From: Rikenellaceae bacterium
GTDB taxonomy: Bacteria > Bacteroidota > Bacteroidia > Bacteroidales > Rikenellaceae
Direction of reading: 5' to 3'
NCBI GenBank assembly: GCA_017464745.1
Contig: JAFTYJ010000010.1
Coordinates: 1-54,150, forward strand
Length of the DNA: 54,150 bases
Part shown: positions 44,160 through 53,907 of the stretch, piece after piece
Numbering within the stretch: the first letter of the stretch is position 1
Layout: the number at the start of each line of letters is the position of its first letter
Program-made: the position numbers and the translations under genes
Notes under the pieces: generated by a model
The model's database searches: none
What the model saw: the letters and a program-made list of their open reading frames with translations, nothing else
Told to the model about the DNA's origin: nothing

Positions 44160-45428
44160 TTAGCGCATAATAGTCTCTTCGCGGTCGGGGCCGAGCGACA
44201 CAATCTTCACGGGTACGCCGGTCTCGGTCTCGATGAATTTGATATACTCCTTGAACTCGGCGGGCAGTTCGTCGTAGGTGCGCATCTTGGTGGTGTCGCA
44301 CATCCAACCTTTGAACTCGCGGTAGATAGGAGTTACGCTGTCGGCAACCTCGTAGGGGAAGTAATCGACCTTCTCGCCGCCAACCTCATAGCCCACGCAC
44401 ACCTTGATGGTGTCGAAGTCGTTGAGGATGTCGCTCTTCATCATAATAAGGCCGGTCACACCGTTCATCATCACGGCATATTTGAGTGCTACCATATCGA
44501 GCCAGCCGCAACGACGGGGACGACCTGTTGTTGCACCGAACTCGTGACCCAACTGACGGAGTTTCTCGCCGGTCTCGTCGAACAACTCGGTGGGGAAGGG
44601 ACCGCTACCTACGCGGGTGCAGTATGCTTTGAAGATACCGTACACCTCGCCAATGCGGGTAGGAGCCACACCCAGACCTGTACAAACGCCAGCACAGAGG
44701 GTGTTGGACGATGTTACAAAGGGGTATGTTCCGAAGTCCACGTCGAGCATCGAGCCTTGTGCACCCTCGGCCAGGATTGCTTTGTCGCCTACGATGTAGT
44801 TGTTAACTTCGATTTCGGAGTCCACGATGGGGAATTGTTCGAGCACCTCGATGCCCTCCATCCACTTGGCCTCGTATTCGGTCACGTCGTACTCAAAGTT
44901 GTAGAGTCCGCGCAGCATTTCGTCGTGTTTGGCTTTGAGAGCGTTGTATCGAGCCTCGAACTCGGGCGACAGCACATCACCCATACGTAGGCCGTTGCGA
45001 CCTGTTTTGTCCATATAGGTTGGTCCGATACCTTTGAGAGTCGAGCCGATTTTGCCGGCACCTTTTGCTGCCTCGGATGCTGCGTCGAGCATACGGTGGG
45101 TAGGCAGGATGAGGTGTGCTCGTTTTGAGATAACGAGTTTGGAGCGTACATCCACGCCGTCGGCTTCGAGTGTATGAATCTCCTCGGCCAGGATTACGGG
45201 GTCAATCACCACGCCATTGCCGATGACATTGATGCTTCCGTCGCGGAAGATACCCGAAGGTATGGTGTGAAGCACATAGCTTTTGTCGTTGAAGTGCAGC
45301 GAGTGTCCCGCATTGGGTCCTCCTTGGAAACGTGCGATTACATCATAACGAGGAGTGAGCACATCGACTACTTTGCCTTTGCCTTCGTCGCCCCACTGCA
45401 AACCGAGAACTACATCTATTTTTTTCAT
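44160..45428 (-). CDS. purA: Adenylosuccinate synthase
   Basis: The product (422 aa) converts IMP, aspartate and GTP to adenylosuccinate. The N-terminal P-loop block GLQWGDEGKGKVVDVL contains the catalytic Asp and Lys. The family blocks GGPNAGHSLHFNDKSYVLHTIPSG, KGIGPTYMDKTGRNGLRM and the C-terminal GTP-recognition region are complete. GRPRRCGWLDMVALKYAVMMNGV marks the dimer and IMP site. It has its own promoter at 45451-45458 and shares a terminator with the convergent metallo-hydrolase gene. Confidence 0.98.
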   Translation of the reverse strand: MKKIDVVLGLQWGDEGKGKVVDVLTPRYDVIARFQGGPNAGHSLHFNDKSYVLHTIPSGIFRDGSINVIGNGVVIDPVILAEEIHTLEADGVDVRSKLVISKRAHLILPTHRMLDAASEAAKGAGKIGSTLKGIGPTYMDKTGRNGLRMGDVLSPEFEARYNALKAKHDEMLRGLYNFEYDVTEYEAKWMEGIEVLEQFPIVDSEIEVNNYIVGDKAILAEGAQGSMLDVDFGTYPFVTSSNTLCAGVCTGLGVAPTRIGEVYGIFKAYCTRVGSGPFPTELFDETGEKLRQLGHEFGATTGRPRRCGWLDMVALKYAVMMNGVTGLIMMKSDILNDFDTIKVCVGYEVGGEKVDYFPYEVADSVTPIYREFKGWMCDTTKMRTYDELPAEFKEYIKFIETETGVPVKIVSLGPDREETIMR

Positions 45429-45450
45429 AATGAGATTTTAATATTACCCC

Positions 45451-45458
45451 CAAAGGTA
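45451..45458 (-). promoter_or_regulatory. -7 box of purA
   Basis: On the minus strand TACCTTTG lies 23 bases before the purA ATG. Confidence 0.65.
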
Positions 45459-45589
45459 GGTTTTTTTGTGGTGTTTTCCAAGCCCTGCGCCTTTTTTTTG
45501 TATTTTTTGTGGTGTGTGGCACTTTCTTGGGGTGCGCGAGCGTTTGTAGGAGAGCGTACGGGGGTGTGTCGGGTTTCAAAAATTCTTGT

Positions 45590-45597
45590 TACCTTTG
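45590..45597 (+). promoter_or_regulatory. -7 box of the TPR gene
   Basis: TACCTTTG ends 25 bases before the GTG at 45622. This supports that non-ATG start. Confidence 0.6.
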
Positions 45598-45621
45598 TGC
45601 CCTGACGGATAATACTTAAAG

Positions 45622-47607
45622 GTGCGAACACAACTTAAAATATGGCTGCTGACGATGGTGCTTGTGGTGCTGTCGCTTGCCCCGTTGCGTGCCCAATACA
45701 ACAAGGCATATTTCTTCTGGATGGGCCGCGAACACATCATCGAAAACCGCTACCGTGAGGCTATCCGCTCGCTCAATGTGCTGCTCAATGTCGACCGCGA
45801 GGCCTACGAGGGCTTTTTGTTGCGCGGCATTGCCAAGTACAATCTCGAAGACCTGCTGGGTGCCGACATCGACTTCACGCGAGCAATCGACATCAACCCC
45901 GTCTATACGCTGGCCTACCAATACCGTGCCATCACCCGCGCCCGACTCGGCAACTATGAGGACGCACTGCGCGACTTCGAGGAGGCTGTGTCGCTGCGCC
46001 CCGAGCAGTCGGGAATCTATTATAGTCGAGGTGTGACCCTGCTGCTGAGCGGCCAATTCGAGAAGGCTGCCGCCGATTTCGACACCTTTATCCACTACGA
46101 CCCACGTGTGGCCGATGCCTATATCAACCGTGGCTTGTGCTACCTATCAATGAAGGATACGCTGCGTGCCGAGGCCGACTTCGATAAGGCGATACGCACC
46201 AACCGCGAGAGCCCCGACGGCTACAACCGCCGAGGTAACCTGCGAATGACCCGCGGACAAACGGCCGAAGCCCTCGACGACTTCAACAGCGCTATCGTGT
46301 GTGACACAACCTACGCCCCGTCGTATTTCAACCGTGCGCTGGCACTCAACAAGTTGCGCCGACCGGGTGAGGCATTGCGCGACTTCGACCACGTGCTCCG
46401 ACTCGACTCCACAAGTTCGGTTACATACTTCAACCGCGCTATCGTGCGTACACAGGTGGGCGACTACAACCGCGCCCTCGACGACTACAATCGTGTGGCT
46501 ATCTACTCTCCCGACAATGTGCTGGTCTACTACAACCGCGCCCTGCTCTATACCCGCTTGGGAGAGCCTCGGGCCGCTATTGACGACTACTCGCGTGCCA
46601 TTGAACTCTATCCCGACTTTGCCGCCGCCTATATCAACCGCTCGGAGTTGAAACGTCAGACGGGCGACATCCGAGGTGCCAAAAGTGACCTCAATACCGC
46701 CCAGCAGAAGATTGCCGAGTATCGTTCGCGTCTGTGGGACTCCACACGTGTGAGCGAGTTTGCCGACACCAGCCGCCGTTTCAACCGACTGCTGTCGTTC
46801 GACACCAAACTGACCCCGCGCCGATTGGCCGAGAGTGGGGCAGGGAGCAACATATCGTTGTTGCCGCTCTTCAAGTTTACGATGCGTGATAGTGTTGTGG
46901 TGGCGGGTGCTGCTGCCGAACGCTACTATGTTCCTGCGATTGACTCACTTACCCGCCGTCTGGGTGGCCGCCCCTATGAGTTCTCCAACCGCGAGAGCGA
47001 CATCGCTACCGACTCGCTGGTTCGCCTGAGCCGCCAGTTGGCCGACATCCCGAGTGACGACTACTGCCACCTGTTCCGTCTGGGTGTGGCGCAATCGCTG
47101 GTGCGACAATATACGTCGAGTGTGGGTACGTTCTCGACAATGATTGAGTTGTATCCCGCCGATGCGTTCCTCTACATCAACCGCAGTACGGTGCGAGCCG
47201 AGATGACCGATTTTATTTCGAGTATCTCGCAGGGCTACGGTCGAATAACCATCGACAACGACCCCGCCAAGAAACTACGTAGCGGAACAACCCGAAGTTA
47301 TGACTACGACGAGGCTATTGCCGACCTCAACAAGGCGGCCAAACTTATGCCCGACGTGGCCTATATTTATTATAACCGAGCCAACCTCCAAGCCATCAGC
47401 GGTCGCCTGCCCGAGGCCTACGACGACTATTCGCGTGCCATCGAACTGAATCCCGACTTTGCCGAGGCCTACTACAACCGAGGTTTGGTGCAGATATATA
47501 TGAAGGATACACGCAAGGGTTGCCTGGATGTGAGCAAGGCGGGCGAGTTGGGTATCGCCCAGGCCTACGAGGTGCTTAACCTATACGCCGCCCCCGAACA
47601 TAATTAA
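45622..47607 (+). CDS. Exported tetratricopeptide-repeat protein
   Basis: The product (661 aa) starts at GTG with a signal peptide (MRTQLKIWLLTMVLVVLSLA, cut after LRAQ). About ten TPR units follow in two blocks (residues about 40-345 and 475-640), with repeats such as ALRDFDHVLRLDS, AIDDYSRAIELYPDFAAAYI and AYDDYSRAIELNPDFAEAYY. The middle (about 345-475) is not TPR and has no recognised motif. The ATG at 45655 would remove the basic start of the signal. TPRs bind partner proteins; I infer a periplasmic or envelope scaffold. An MFS gene follows after 97 bases. Confidence 0.85.
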   Translation: MRTQLKIWLLTMVLVVLSLAPLRAQYNKAYFFWMGREHIIENRYREAIRSLNVLLNVDREAYEGFLLRGIAKYNLEDLLGADIDFTRAIDINPVYTLAYQYRAITRARLGNYEDALRDFEEAVSLRPEQSGIYYSRGVTLLLSGQFEKAAADFDTFIHYDPRVADAYINRGLCYLSMKDTLRAEADFDKAIRTNRESPDGYNRRGNLRMTRGQTAEALDDFNSAIVCDTTYAPSYFNRALALNKLRRPGEALRDFDHVLRLDSTSSVTYFNRAIVRTQVGDYNRALDDYNRVAIYSPDNVLVYYNRALLYTRLGEPRAAIDDYSRAIELYPDFAAAYINRSELKRQTGDIRGAKSDLNTAQQKIAEYRSRLWDSTRVSEFADTSRRFNRLLSFDTKLTPRRLAESGAGSNISLLPLFKFTMRDSVVVAGAAAERYYVPAIDSLTRRLGGRPYEFSNRESDIATDSLVRLSRQLADIPSDDYCHLFRLGVAQSLVRQYTSSVGTFSTMIELYPADAFLYINRSTVRAEMTDFISSISQGYGRITIDNDPAKKLRSGTTRSYDYDEAIADLNKAAKLMPDVAYIYYNRANLQAISGRLPEAYDDYSRAIELNPDFAEAYYNRGLVQIYMKDTRKGCLDVSKAGELGIAQAYEVLNLYAAPEHN

Positions 47608-47704
47608 CCCCACGAACCACTAACCTAACGCTCATTACATCCCCACCCATTTTGTTTCCCTCCCCCCCAAAACGCAAAATCTACTTAACAAAAACTATTT
47701 AAAA

Positions 47705-49075
47705 ATGACAGAAAAATTACAAAAACGATTGAACGACTCGGCTGCTGCACGTTGGGGTGCGCTGGTCATCGTGTCGTTCACAATGATGTGCGGTTACTTC
47801 ATCACCGACGTGATGGCTCCGCTCGAAGACCTGCTCACCAAAACCGTCGAGCAGGGAGGTCTGGGCTGGACCAGCGATGAGTATGGCTTCTTCTCGGGAG
47901 CCTATGGCTACATCAACGTGTTCCTGCTGATGCTTTTCTTTGGAGGTATAATCCTCGACAAATGCGGTGTCCGCTTTACGGGTACTATGAGTAGTGGCCT
48001 GATGCTGGTTGGTACGCTTATCAAGTGGTACGCCCTGCAAGCCGACTTTGGTGATGCTCAACTGTTGGGCTACCCCGTGCAAGTGCTGTTGGCCGCTCTG
48101 GGCTTTGCTATTTTTGGTATGGGTGCCGAGATTACGGGTATCACTGTAACCAAGATTATTGCCAAATGGTTTACCGGCCACGAGTTGGCGCTGGCTATGG
48201 GTCTGCAAGTTGCAATGGCACGTATCGGTACCGCTGCGGCAATGGCGTGCAGTCTGCCCTTTGCCAATGCTATGGGTGCAGTGTCGGCTCCCGTGTTGCT
48301 GGGTGCAGCACTGCTGTGCGTAGGCTTTGTGTCGTACCTGGTTTATTGCGTTATGGACCGCAAGTTGGACGCTTCGGTTAGTGCTGTCGAGAGCGCCGAG
48401 GGCGACGACGAGGGCTTCCACTTTGCCGACCTGAAAGTTATCTTCACCAACAAGGGTTTCTGGCTGATTGCAATCCTGTGCGTGCTGTTCTACTCGGGTG
48501 TGTTCCCCTTCCTGAAATTCGCCACCAAACTGATGATTTACAAGTATGGTGTGGAGCCTGAGTTGGCAGGTCTTATCCCCGCAATGCTGCCCTTTGGTAC
48601 TATCCTGCTGACCCCCGTGTTCGGCTCGTTGTACGACCGTCTGGGCAAGGGTGCAACGCTGATGATTATCGGTTCGGCAATGCTCACCCTGGTGCACGTT
48701 CTGTTTGCGCTGCCCGTGTTGAATGTATGGTGGTTTGCAATTCTGATTATGGTTGTGCTGGGTGTTGCGTTCTCGCTTGTTCCGTCGGCTATGTGGCCCT
48801 CGGTGCCCAAGATTATCCCGATGAAACAACTCGGCTCGGCTTATGCCATTATCTTCTATATCCAAAACATCGGTCTGTCGATGGTTCCCGTGCTGATTGG
48901 CTCGGTAATCCAAAAGTATGCAACCGTCGAGACTGCCGAGGGTGTGACCTATGACTATACCATTCCGATGTCGATTTTCGCGTTGTTTGGTGTGATTTCG
49001 ATTATCGTGGCTGTTATTCTCAAACGCACCGACAAGAAAGAGGGCTACGGCTTGGAGCAACCCAACATCAAGTAA
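47705..49075 (+). CDS. Major facilitator superfamily transporter
   Basis: The product (456 aa) has about 12 membrane helices. A family-type loop between helices 2 and 3 is FFGGIILDKCGVRFTG, resembling GxLaDrxGrr, and the related loop in the second half is FGSLYDRLGKGATLM. An acidic hydrophilic linker (SAVESAEGDDEGFHF, about residues 228-242) joins the two halves. The layout resembles the broad MFSD1/oxalate-type clade; the substrate is unknown. A strong bidirectional terminator ends it. Confidence 0.88.
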   Translation: MTEKLQKRLNDSAAARWGALVIVSFTMMCGYFITDVMAPLEDLLTKTVEQGGLGWTSDEYGFFSGAYGYINVFLLMLFFGGIILDKCGVRFTGTMSSGLMLVGTLIKWYALQADFGDAQLLGYPVQVLLAALGFAIFGMGAEITGITVTKIIAKWFTGHELALAMGLQVAMARIGTAAAMACSLPFANAMGAVSAPVLLGAALLCVGFVSYLVYCVMDRKLDASVSAVESAEGDDEGFHFADLKVIFTNKGFWLIAILCVLFYSGVFPFLKFATKLMIYKYGVEPELAGLIPAMLPFGTILLTPVFGSLYDRLGKGATLMIIGSAMLTLVHVLFALPVLNVWWFAILIMVVLGVAFSLVPSAMWPSVPKIIPMKQLGSAYAIIFYIQNIGLSMVPVLIGSVIQKYATVETAEGVTYDYTIPMSIFALFGVISIIVAVILKRTDKKEGYGLEQPNIK

Positions 49076-49107
49076 TCCCAACCCCACCCGAAATGGGGTA
49101 CACACAA

Positions 49108-49147
49108 AAGAGCCTGTCCACTGCTCGTTGGACAGGCTCTTACTTTT
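49108..49147. terminator. Bidirectional terminator between MFS gene and manC
   Basis: AAGAGCCTGTCCA and TGGACAGGCTCTT form a 13-bp perfect stem with an 8-base loop, followed by a T-run after TAC. Confidence 0.9.
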
Positions 49148-49173
49148 TTGCCCCCTTGCAGGGCGGATTTTGT

Positions 49174-50244
49174 TTAGAGGTATTTCTCGCCGCCCTCGAA
49201 TTGCAGGCGGTTGGTTATCTGTTTGATTTCCTGCTCCTTGCTCTTGGGATAAACCAACAGCACATCGTCGGTGTCGATGACAATGTAGTCGTCCAATCCG
49301 TCCACCACAGCGAGTTTCTCGGCGGGCTTGCGAACGATACATCCCTTGGTGTTGCTCAACATCACGCCACGGTCGGCAACATTACCCTCGGCATCCTTGT
49401 CGGAGTTCTGATAGAGCGATGCCCAGGTTCCCAGGTCGCTCCACCCGAAGTCGCAACAACGAACATACACCTGCGACGAGTGCTCCAACACTCCGTAGTC
49501 GATAGAGATTGATTTGCACTGTGGATAGATGCGTGCAATGGCCTCGGCTTCGGCAGGGGTTGCAAAGTGTTCGGCTTCGGCACGGAAGAGGTTGTAGGCC
49601 TCGGGCAGATAGTTCTTCAACTCGCGCATAATGGTGTTGTTGCGCCATACAAAGATACCCGAGTTCCACACAAACTCGCCGCTGGCCACAAAACTCTCGG
49701 CCAATTGAAGATTTGGCTTTTCGGTGAAGGTCTTGACTGCCGAGATTCCGTTGCGGTTGCTCACCTGAATGTAGCCATACCCCGTGTCGGGTCGCGAGGG
49801 CACAATTCCGAGGGTCATCAGCGCATCGTTGGTGCGTGCAAACTCCACACACTCGGCAATGTTGGATGCAAACTCTTTCTCGTTGAGTATCAGGTGGTCG
49901 GCGGGAGTTACAATCATTGTTGCCTCGGGGTTGAGGGCTGCCAGACGGAACGCTGCGTAGGCGATGCAGGGAGCGGTGTTGCGACCTATGGGCTCGCACA
50001 ATATTTGCTCTCGACTCAACTCGGGCAGATGCTCGGCCACAAGGTCGGCATAGGCGCTGTTGGTCACTACCAGCACATTGGATGCAGGCACCGACTCGGC
50101 AAAACGCTCATAAGTGTGACGAATGAACGACTTGCTCGTGCCCAGAATATCCAAAAACTGCTTGGGCATAGATTGACGGCTGACGGGCCAAAAACGGCTT
50201 CCGACGCCACCTGCCATAATGACAAGATAGAGGTTTTTATCCAT
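49174..50244 (-). CDS. manC: Mannose-1-phosphate guanylyltransferase
   Basis: The product (356 aa) makes GDP-mannose from mannose-1-phosphate and GTP. The signature is GGVGSRFWPVSRQSMPKQFL, residues about 11-30. Also present are CEPIGRNTAPCIAYAA, PADHLI, KTFTEKPNLQLAE, VWNSGIFVWRNN and the metal-site Asp in FGWSDLGTW. No C-terminal isomerase domain is attached, so it is a stand-alone transferase. ATG 50244 gives the family start; the longer frame would overlap the divergent pssA promoter. GDP-mannose feeds capsule, LPS or glycoprotein glycans. Confidence 0.93.
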   Translation of the reverse strand: MDKNLYLVIMAGGVGSRFWPVSRQSMPKQFLDILGTSKSFIRHTYERFAESVPASNVLVVTNSAYADLVAEHLPELSREQILCEPIGRNTAPCIAYAAFRLAALNPEATMIVTPADHLILNEKEFASNIAECVEFARTNDALMTLGIVPSRPDTGYGYIQVSNRNGISAVKTFTEKPNLQLAESFVASGEFVWNSGIFVWRNNTIMRELKNYLPEAYNLFRAEAEHFATPAEAEAIARIYPQCKSISIDYGVLEHSSQVYVRCCDFGWSDLGTWASLYQNSDKDAEGNVADRGVMLSNTKGCIVRKPAEKLAVVDGLDDYIVIDTDDVLLVYPKSKEQEIKQITNRLQFEGGEKYL

Positions 50245-50275
50245 ATTTCGGAGGGTGTGAAGTGGTTTATCTTTA

Positions 50276-50283
50276 CAAAGATA
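50276..50283 (-). promoter_or_regulatory. -7 box of manC
   Basis: On the minus strand TATCTTTG lies 32 bases before the manC ATG. It faces the pssA box 22 bases away on the other strand. Confidence 0.6.
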
Positions 50284-50305
50284 ACATATTTTTCGGGAAA
50301 AAGCG

Positions 50306-50313
50306 TACCTTTG
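50306..50313 (+). promoter_or_regulatory. -7 box of pssA
   Basis: TACCTTTG ends 22 bases before ATG 50336, so that start is favoured over a TTG 12 bases upstream. Confidence 0.65.
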
Positions 50314-50335
50314 TGCCGAATAATTGCATATCGCT

Positions 50336-51040
50336 ATGAAAGTACGTCTTATCACAATCCCCAACCTGCTGACTTTGTCCAATATGATTTGCGGAATTTT
50401 GGCAATCATCAGCACCCTGGTTCTCGACAATATGGAGGCCGCATTTTGTCTGATTATAGCCGCTGCCGTGTTCGACTTTTTCGACGGTATGGCGGCGCGT
50501 GCGCTCCACCAATCCTCGCCCCTCGGAACTCAACTCGACTCGTTGAGTGATGTTGTGAGTTTTGGCGTTGCGCCGTCGATTATGATGGTTGGAATGTGGC
50601 AGTTGGCACCCTCGTTGTGGGGCGTGCCCGATGTGCTGGGCTATGCTGTGCTGGCCGTTGCGGCGTTCTCGTCGCTGCGACTCGCCAAGTTCAATATCGA
50701 CGACTCGCAAACCACCGAATTTGAGGGCTTGGCTACTCCTGCCAACGCACTGATGTTGGGCGCAATGGCCGTTATGGTCGAGCGAGGTGAGTGGACCGTG
50801 TGCCGCGAGGCGCTGTTGGTTCTGACCGTGGTAAGTTGCCTGCTGTTGGTGTGCAGCATCCGAATGTTCTCGTTCAAATTTAAGGGCTTTGCGTGGAAGG
50901 ACAATTGGGTCAAATACCTGTTCCTTGTGGCCGCTGTGGCGCTGTTGGGCGTGTTTGGAGTTGGCGGCGTGGTGTGGACCATCGTTCTGTACATCGCCCT
51001 GTCGAGCACGCTTCACGTAGTGAAGAGCCTCAAAAAATAG
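50336..51040 (+). CDS. pssA: CDP-diacylglycerol--serine O-phosphatidyltransferase
   Basis: The product (234 aa) is an integral membrane enzyme with the CDP-alcohol phosphotransferase motif DGx2ARx8Gx3Dx3D, here DGMAARALHQSSPLGTQLDSLSD in helices 2-3 (residues about 54-76). About eight membrane helices follow the start MKVRLITIPNLLTLSNMICG. It makes phosphatidylserine, the precursor of phosphatidylethanolamine. The length and the N-terminal TIPNLLTLSN fit the type II PssA of Bacteroidetes. It is divergent from manC and followed after 57 bases by the porin gene. Confidence 0.93.
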   Translation: MKVRLITIPNLLTLSNMICGILAIISTLVLDNMEAAFCLIIAAAVFDFFDGMAARALHQSSPLGTQLDSLSDVVSFGVAPSIMMVGMWQLAPSLWGVPDVLGYAVLAVAAFSSLRLAKFNIDDSQTTEFEGLATPANALMLGAMAVMVERGEWTVCREALLVLTVVSCLLLVCSIRMFSFKFKGFAWKDNWVKYLFLVAAVALLGVFGVGGVVWTIVLYIALSSTLHVVKSLKK

Positions 51041-51059
51041 GCATTTACGTAATTTTTAC

Positions 51060-51067
51060 TATCTTTG
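51060..51067 (+). promoter_or_regulatory. -7 box of the putative porin gene
   Basis: TATCTTTG lies 31 bases before ATG 51098, directly after pssA. Confidence 0.6.
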
Positions 51068-51097
51068 CGCGTTTAAGTATTACGAATCAGCGAGTGA

Positions 51098-53185
51098 ATG
51101 GGCTTTAAAAGGGCTATCAAATATGCATCTGTGGTTGTCGTGGCGGCGCTTTGCCTGCTGCCCGGCCGACTCTTTGCACAAAACCCTCCCGCAGGCCGCC
51201 AAAACTCGTCGGAATTCTTCGGCGCAGGCAGCGAGGCCGCAGCACAACAAGAGGCCGACTCGACCAAAAAGAAAGAGAGAGTCAAACGACCGCTCGAATC
51301 CTACCACTTTGACGACACAACACGCTCGCGCCGTATCATCGTCTGGAATATCGACCGCTATGCCAACCACGTCAATGTCATCGACATCGACACTATGCAG
51401 ACCGGTTTCCAAATCCAATACCCCAACCTTTTTGACGAGGTGGGAGGTGCCTGGCTGGGTAATATCGGCGCCGCATCCTATCCGCTGAGTTACTTCCGTC
51501 GATCCACATCCTCCAAACACTCCTTTGCGCGTGTCTACGATGCCTACAACTTCGACATCGACGACGTACGTTTCTTCAACGTCAAAAAGCCACACACCCG
51601 TTTGGAGTATATTATGGCGGGTCAGACGGCCAAACTCGAAGAGGACTTTGCCGTAACCCACGCCCAGAACGCAACCCCCGAACTCGGTTTCAATGTCGAT
51701 TACCGCACACGAGGTACCCGAGGTGTCTATATGTGGCAAAACACTCGTGACAAACACCTCAGCCTTGCCACTTCCTACACCGGCAAGAAGTACTCCGTCC
51801 ACGCGGGATATGTCTACAACAACTACGTCATCCGCGAGAACGGCGGTCTGGTCGACGACCGTATGGTCAAGGACTCATTGCACAACTACGAACTCTCGAC
51901 CACCATCCCGATGAAGTTGAGCGATGCGCGTAACCGTATCAAAAACAACTCGTTCTTCTTGACCCAATCGTTCGGTATCCCCTTCAAACGTATCACCGAC
52001 AACGACTTTACAATCGGCAAGTACCCTGCGCTGTTCATCGGCCACGAGTTTGAGTACAACCGCTGGTGGCGCAAATATACCGACACCTATGCGGGCTGCC
52101 AATACACCAATGTCATCGAGGACAACGCCAAGTATAACTTCTACGAGAATTGGTACCTCAACCCCATCGAATCGCGCGACTCAACCTTCGAGAGTTCGCT
52201 CGAAAACCGTGTGTTCATTCAGTTCCAGCCGTGGGATCGTAACGGCGTTATCGGTGTTATTGACGCAGGTGTGGGTGTCGATGTCGAGCAGTTCTATCAG
52301 TTCAACCTCGACCAATACCTGACGGGTAACCGCTCGTCGGTGCGCGAGGTGTCGTACTACGCCTATGGAGGTATCAAGGGAAATGTTCGCAAATACTTCG
52401 ATTGGAGAGCTGACGCACGAATCCACCCCTTTGGCTATCGTGCAGGCGAGGTGTCGATAGGCGGTGAGGCCAAAGCAAGTCTCTATGCCAAAGGCAAACC
52501 TATCTCGCTGGGCGGATACTTCCGATACGAACACCGCAAACCGAGTTATTGGGAACAGAACTTCTACTCCAACCACTTTATGTGGCGCAATAACTTCGGC
52601 TATACCGACGAAACACGCTTCGGAGTGTCGTTTGACCTGCCCATCGCAGGCTTCCAAGCAGGTTTCGACCAGAGCGTGGTGACGGGCCAAATATATTATG
52701 GCACCGACTTCAAACCTCACCAACACGCCGAAGCCGTCAGCGTGTCGAGCCTCTATCTGCGCGAGGACCTTGCAATCAAAGGCGTACACCTCAACCACCG
52801 AGTGCAGGTGCAGTGGAGTACCGCCCAAGAGGTTGTCCCCGTGCCGCTGGTGGCCGCCTACCTCTCCTACTTCTATGAGTTCCCTGTGGTCAAAAATGTG
52901 CTCACGCTCCAAGTGGGTATCGACGGCCGCTACAACACAAAATACTACGCCAAAGGCTACAATCCCGCAACGGGTCAGTTCTACAACCAACGCGACACCG
53001 AAGTGGGTAACTATATATACCTTGACGCATTCATTACCGCCAAGTGGAAACGAATGCGAATACTCCTGAAACTACAACACTTTAACCAAAACCTGTGGGG
53101 ACGACGAGAGTACTTCACCGTGGCTCACTATCCGCTCAACCCCCGAATTTTCAAAATTGGAATATCGTGGACATTCTACGATTAA
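51098..53185 (+). CDS. Putative outer-membrane porin (Bacteroidetes porin family)
   Basis: The product (695 aa) has a signal peptide (GFKRAIKYASVVVVAALCLL, cut after LFAQ) and a low-complexity linker of about 45 residues. An N-terminal region (RIIVWNIDRYANHVNVIDID) follows, then a long series of aromatic-edged strands typical of a large beta-barrel, ending FKIGISWTFYD. It resembles the PF14121 putative porin family of Bacteroidetes. The C-terminal aromatic residues fit outer-membrane insertion. The substrate is unknown. The lytic transglycosylase gene follows after 12 bases, so both are likely co-transcribed. Confidence 0.85.
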   Translation: MGFKRAIKYASVVVVAALCLLPGRLFAQNPPAGRQNSSEFFGAGSEAAAQQEADSTKKKERVKRPLESYHFDDTTRSRRIIVWNIDRYANHVNVIDIDTMQTGFQIQYPNLFDEVGGAWLGNIGAASYPLSYFRRSTSSKHSFARVYDAYNFDIDDVRFFNVKKPHTRLEYIMAGQTAKLEEDFAVTHAQNATPELGFNVDYRTRGTRGVYMWQNTRDKHLSLATSYTGKKYSVHAGYVYNNYVIRENGGLVDDRMVKDSLHNYELSTTIPMKLSDARNRIKNNSFFLTQSFGIPFKRITDNDFTIGKYPALFIGHEFEYNRWWRKYTDTYAGCQYTNVIEDNAKYNFYENWYLNPIESRDSTFESSLENRVFIQFQPWDRNGVIGVIDAGVGVDVEQFYQFNLDQYLTGNRSSVREVSYYAYGGIKGNVRKYFDWRADARIHPFGYRAGEVSIGGEAKASLYAKGKPISLGGYFRYEHRKPSYWEQNFYSNHFMWRNNFGYTDETRFGVSFDLPIAGFQAGFDQSVVTGQIYYGTDFKPHQHAEAVSVSSLYLREDLAIKGVHLNHRVQVQWSTAQEVVPVPLVAAYLSYFYEFPVVKNVLTLQVGIDGRYNTKYYAKGYNPATGQFYNQRDTEVGNYIYLDAFITAKWKRMRILLKLQHFNQNLWGRREYFTVAHYPLNPRIFKIGISWTFYD

Positions 53186-53197
53186 CGTGATTGTACA

Positions 53198-53896
53198 ATG
53201 AAACAAAACAAGACAAAATTCATTCTGGCCCTGCTGGCACTTGTGGCTGCCATCACCGCCCTGAATGTACCCCTTAACCGCGAGCCCGTGCCCACCACAA
53301 CACGCGACTCGTTGGCACCGCTCGAAAACCCCGCCCCCCGCCGCGAGGATGTTATCTCACCCTACGACAGCATCATCCGACGTGTGGCGTTGCGCTATGG
53401 CTACGATTGGCGTTTCATCTCGGCCGTGGCCTACACCGAATCGAAATTCAACAACGATGCAGCCTCGGGTGCTGGTGCTGTGGGACTGATGCAGATTACC
53501 CCTATCGTGGCCGAACGCTATGGTGCACCCCTCGACTCGCTGGCCGACCCCGCACTAAATATCGAGTTGGGAGTCAAACTGCTGGCACACTATGGCGACT
53601 GCTTCACCTTCCCCGCCGACATTGACCCCAAAGACCGTATCAGTATCGTGTTGGCAAGTTACAACTGCGGCATCGGACACCTCTTTGATGTGCGCCGCCT
53701 GGCCCAAAACAATGGCGAAGACCACAACTCGTGGGATGTGTTGCAGAAATACCTGCGAATGAAAAACGACCCCGCAGTTTATGGCGACTCAACCGTCGTG
53801 CGATGCGGCAAATTCGAAGACCACCGACAAACCATCGGTTTTGTACGTAAAGTCCTCAACCGCTACGACTACTACTGCGGCTTAACAGAGATTTAA
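53198..53896 (+). CDS. Membrane-anchored or secreted lytic transglycosylase (SLT/GH23)
   Basis: The product (232 aa) begins with a hydrophobic helix (FILALLALVAAITALNVPLN) and a Pro-rich linker. The SLT domain carries the catalytic Glu in AYTESKFNNDAASGAGAVGLMQITP (the ES motif), then ADPALNIELGVKLLAHY and VLASYNCGIGH. These are the three GH23 blocks of Slt/MltF-type enzymes. It cleaves peptidoglycan with formation of 1,6-anhydro-muramic ends. It lies 12 bases after the porin gene. Repeat DNA begins after its stop. Confidence 0.92.
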   Translation: MKQNKTKFILALLALVAAITALNVPLNREPVPTTTRDSLAPLENPAPRREDVISPYDSIIRRVALRYGYDWRFISAVAYTESKFNNDAASGAGAVGLMQITPIVAERYGAPLDSLADPALNIELGVKLLAHYGDCFTFPADIDPKDRISIVLASYNCGIGHLFDVRRLAQNNGEDHNSWDVLQKYLRMKNDPAVYGDSTVVRCGKFEDHRQTIGFVRKVLNRYDYYCGLTEI

Positions 53897-53907
53897 CCCA
53901 AGTGGTG

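Noticed and set aside
47608..47704. C-rich spacer before the MFS gene as a regulatory site
   Set aside because: It has runs of C and T but no hairpin, repeat or -7 box that I could support.
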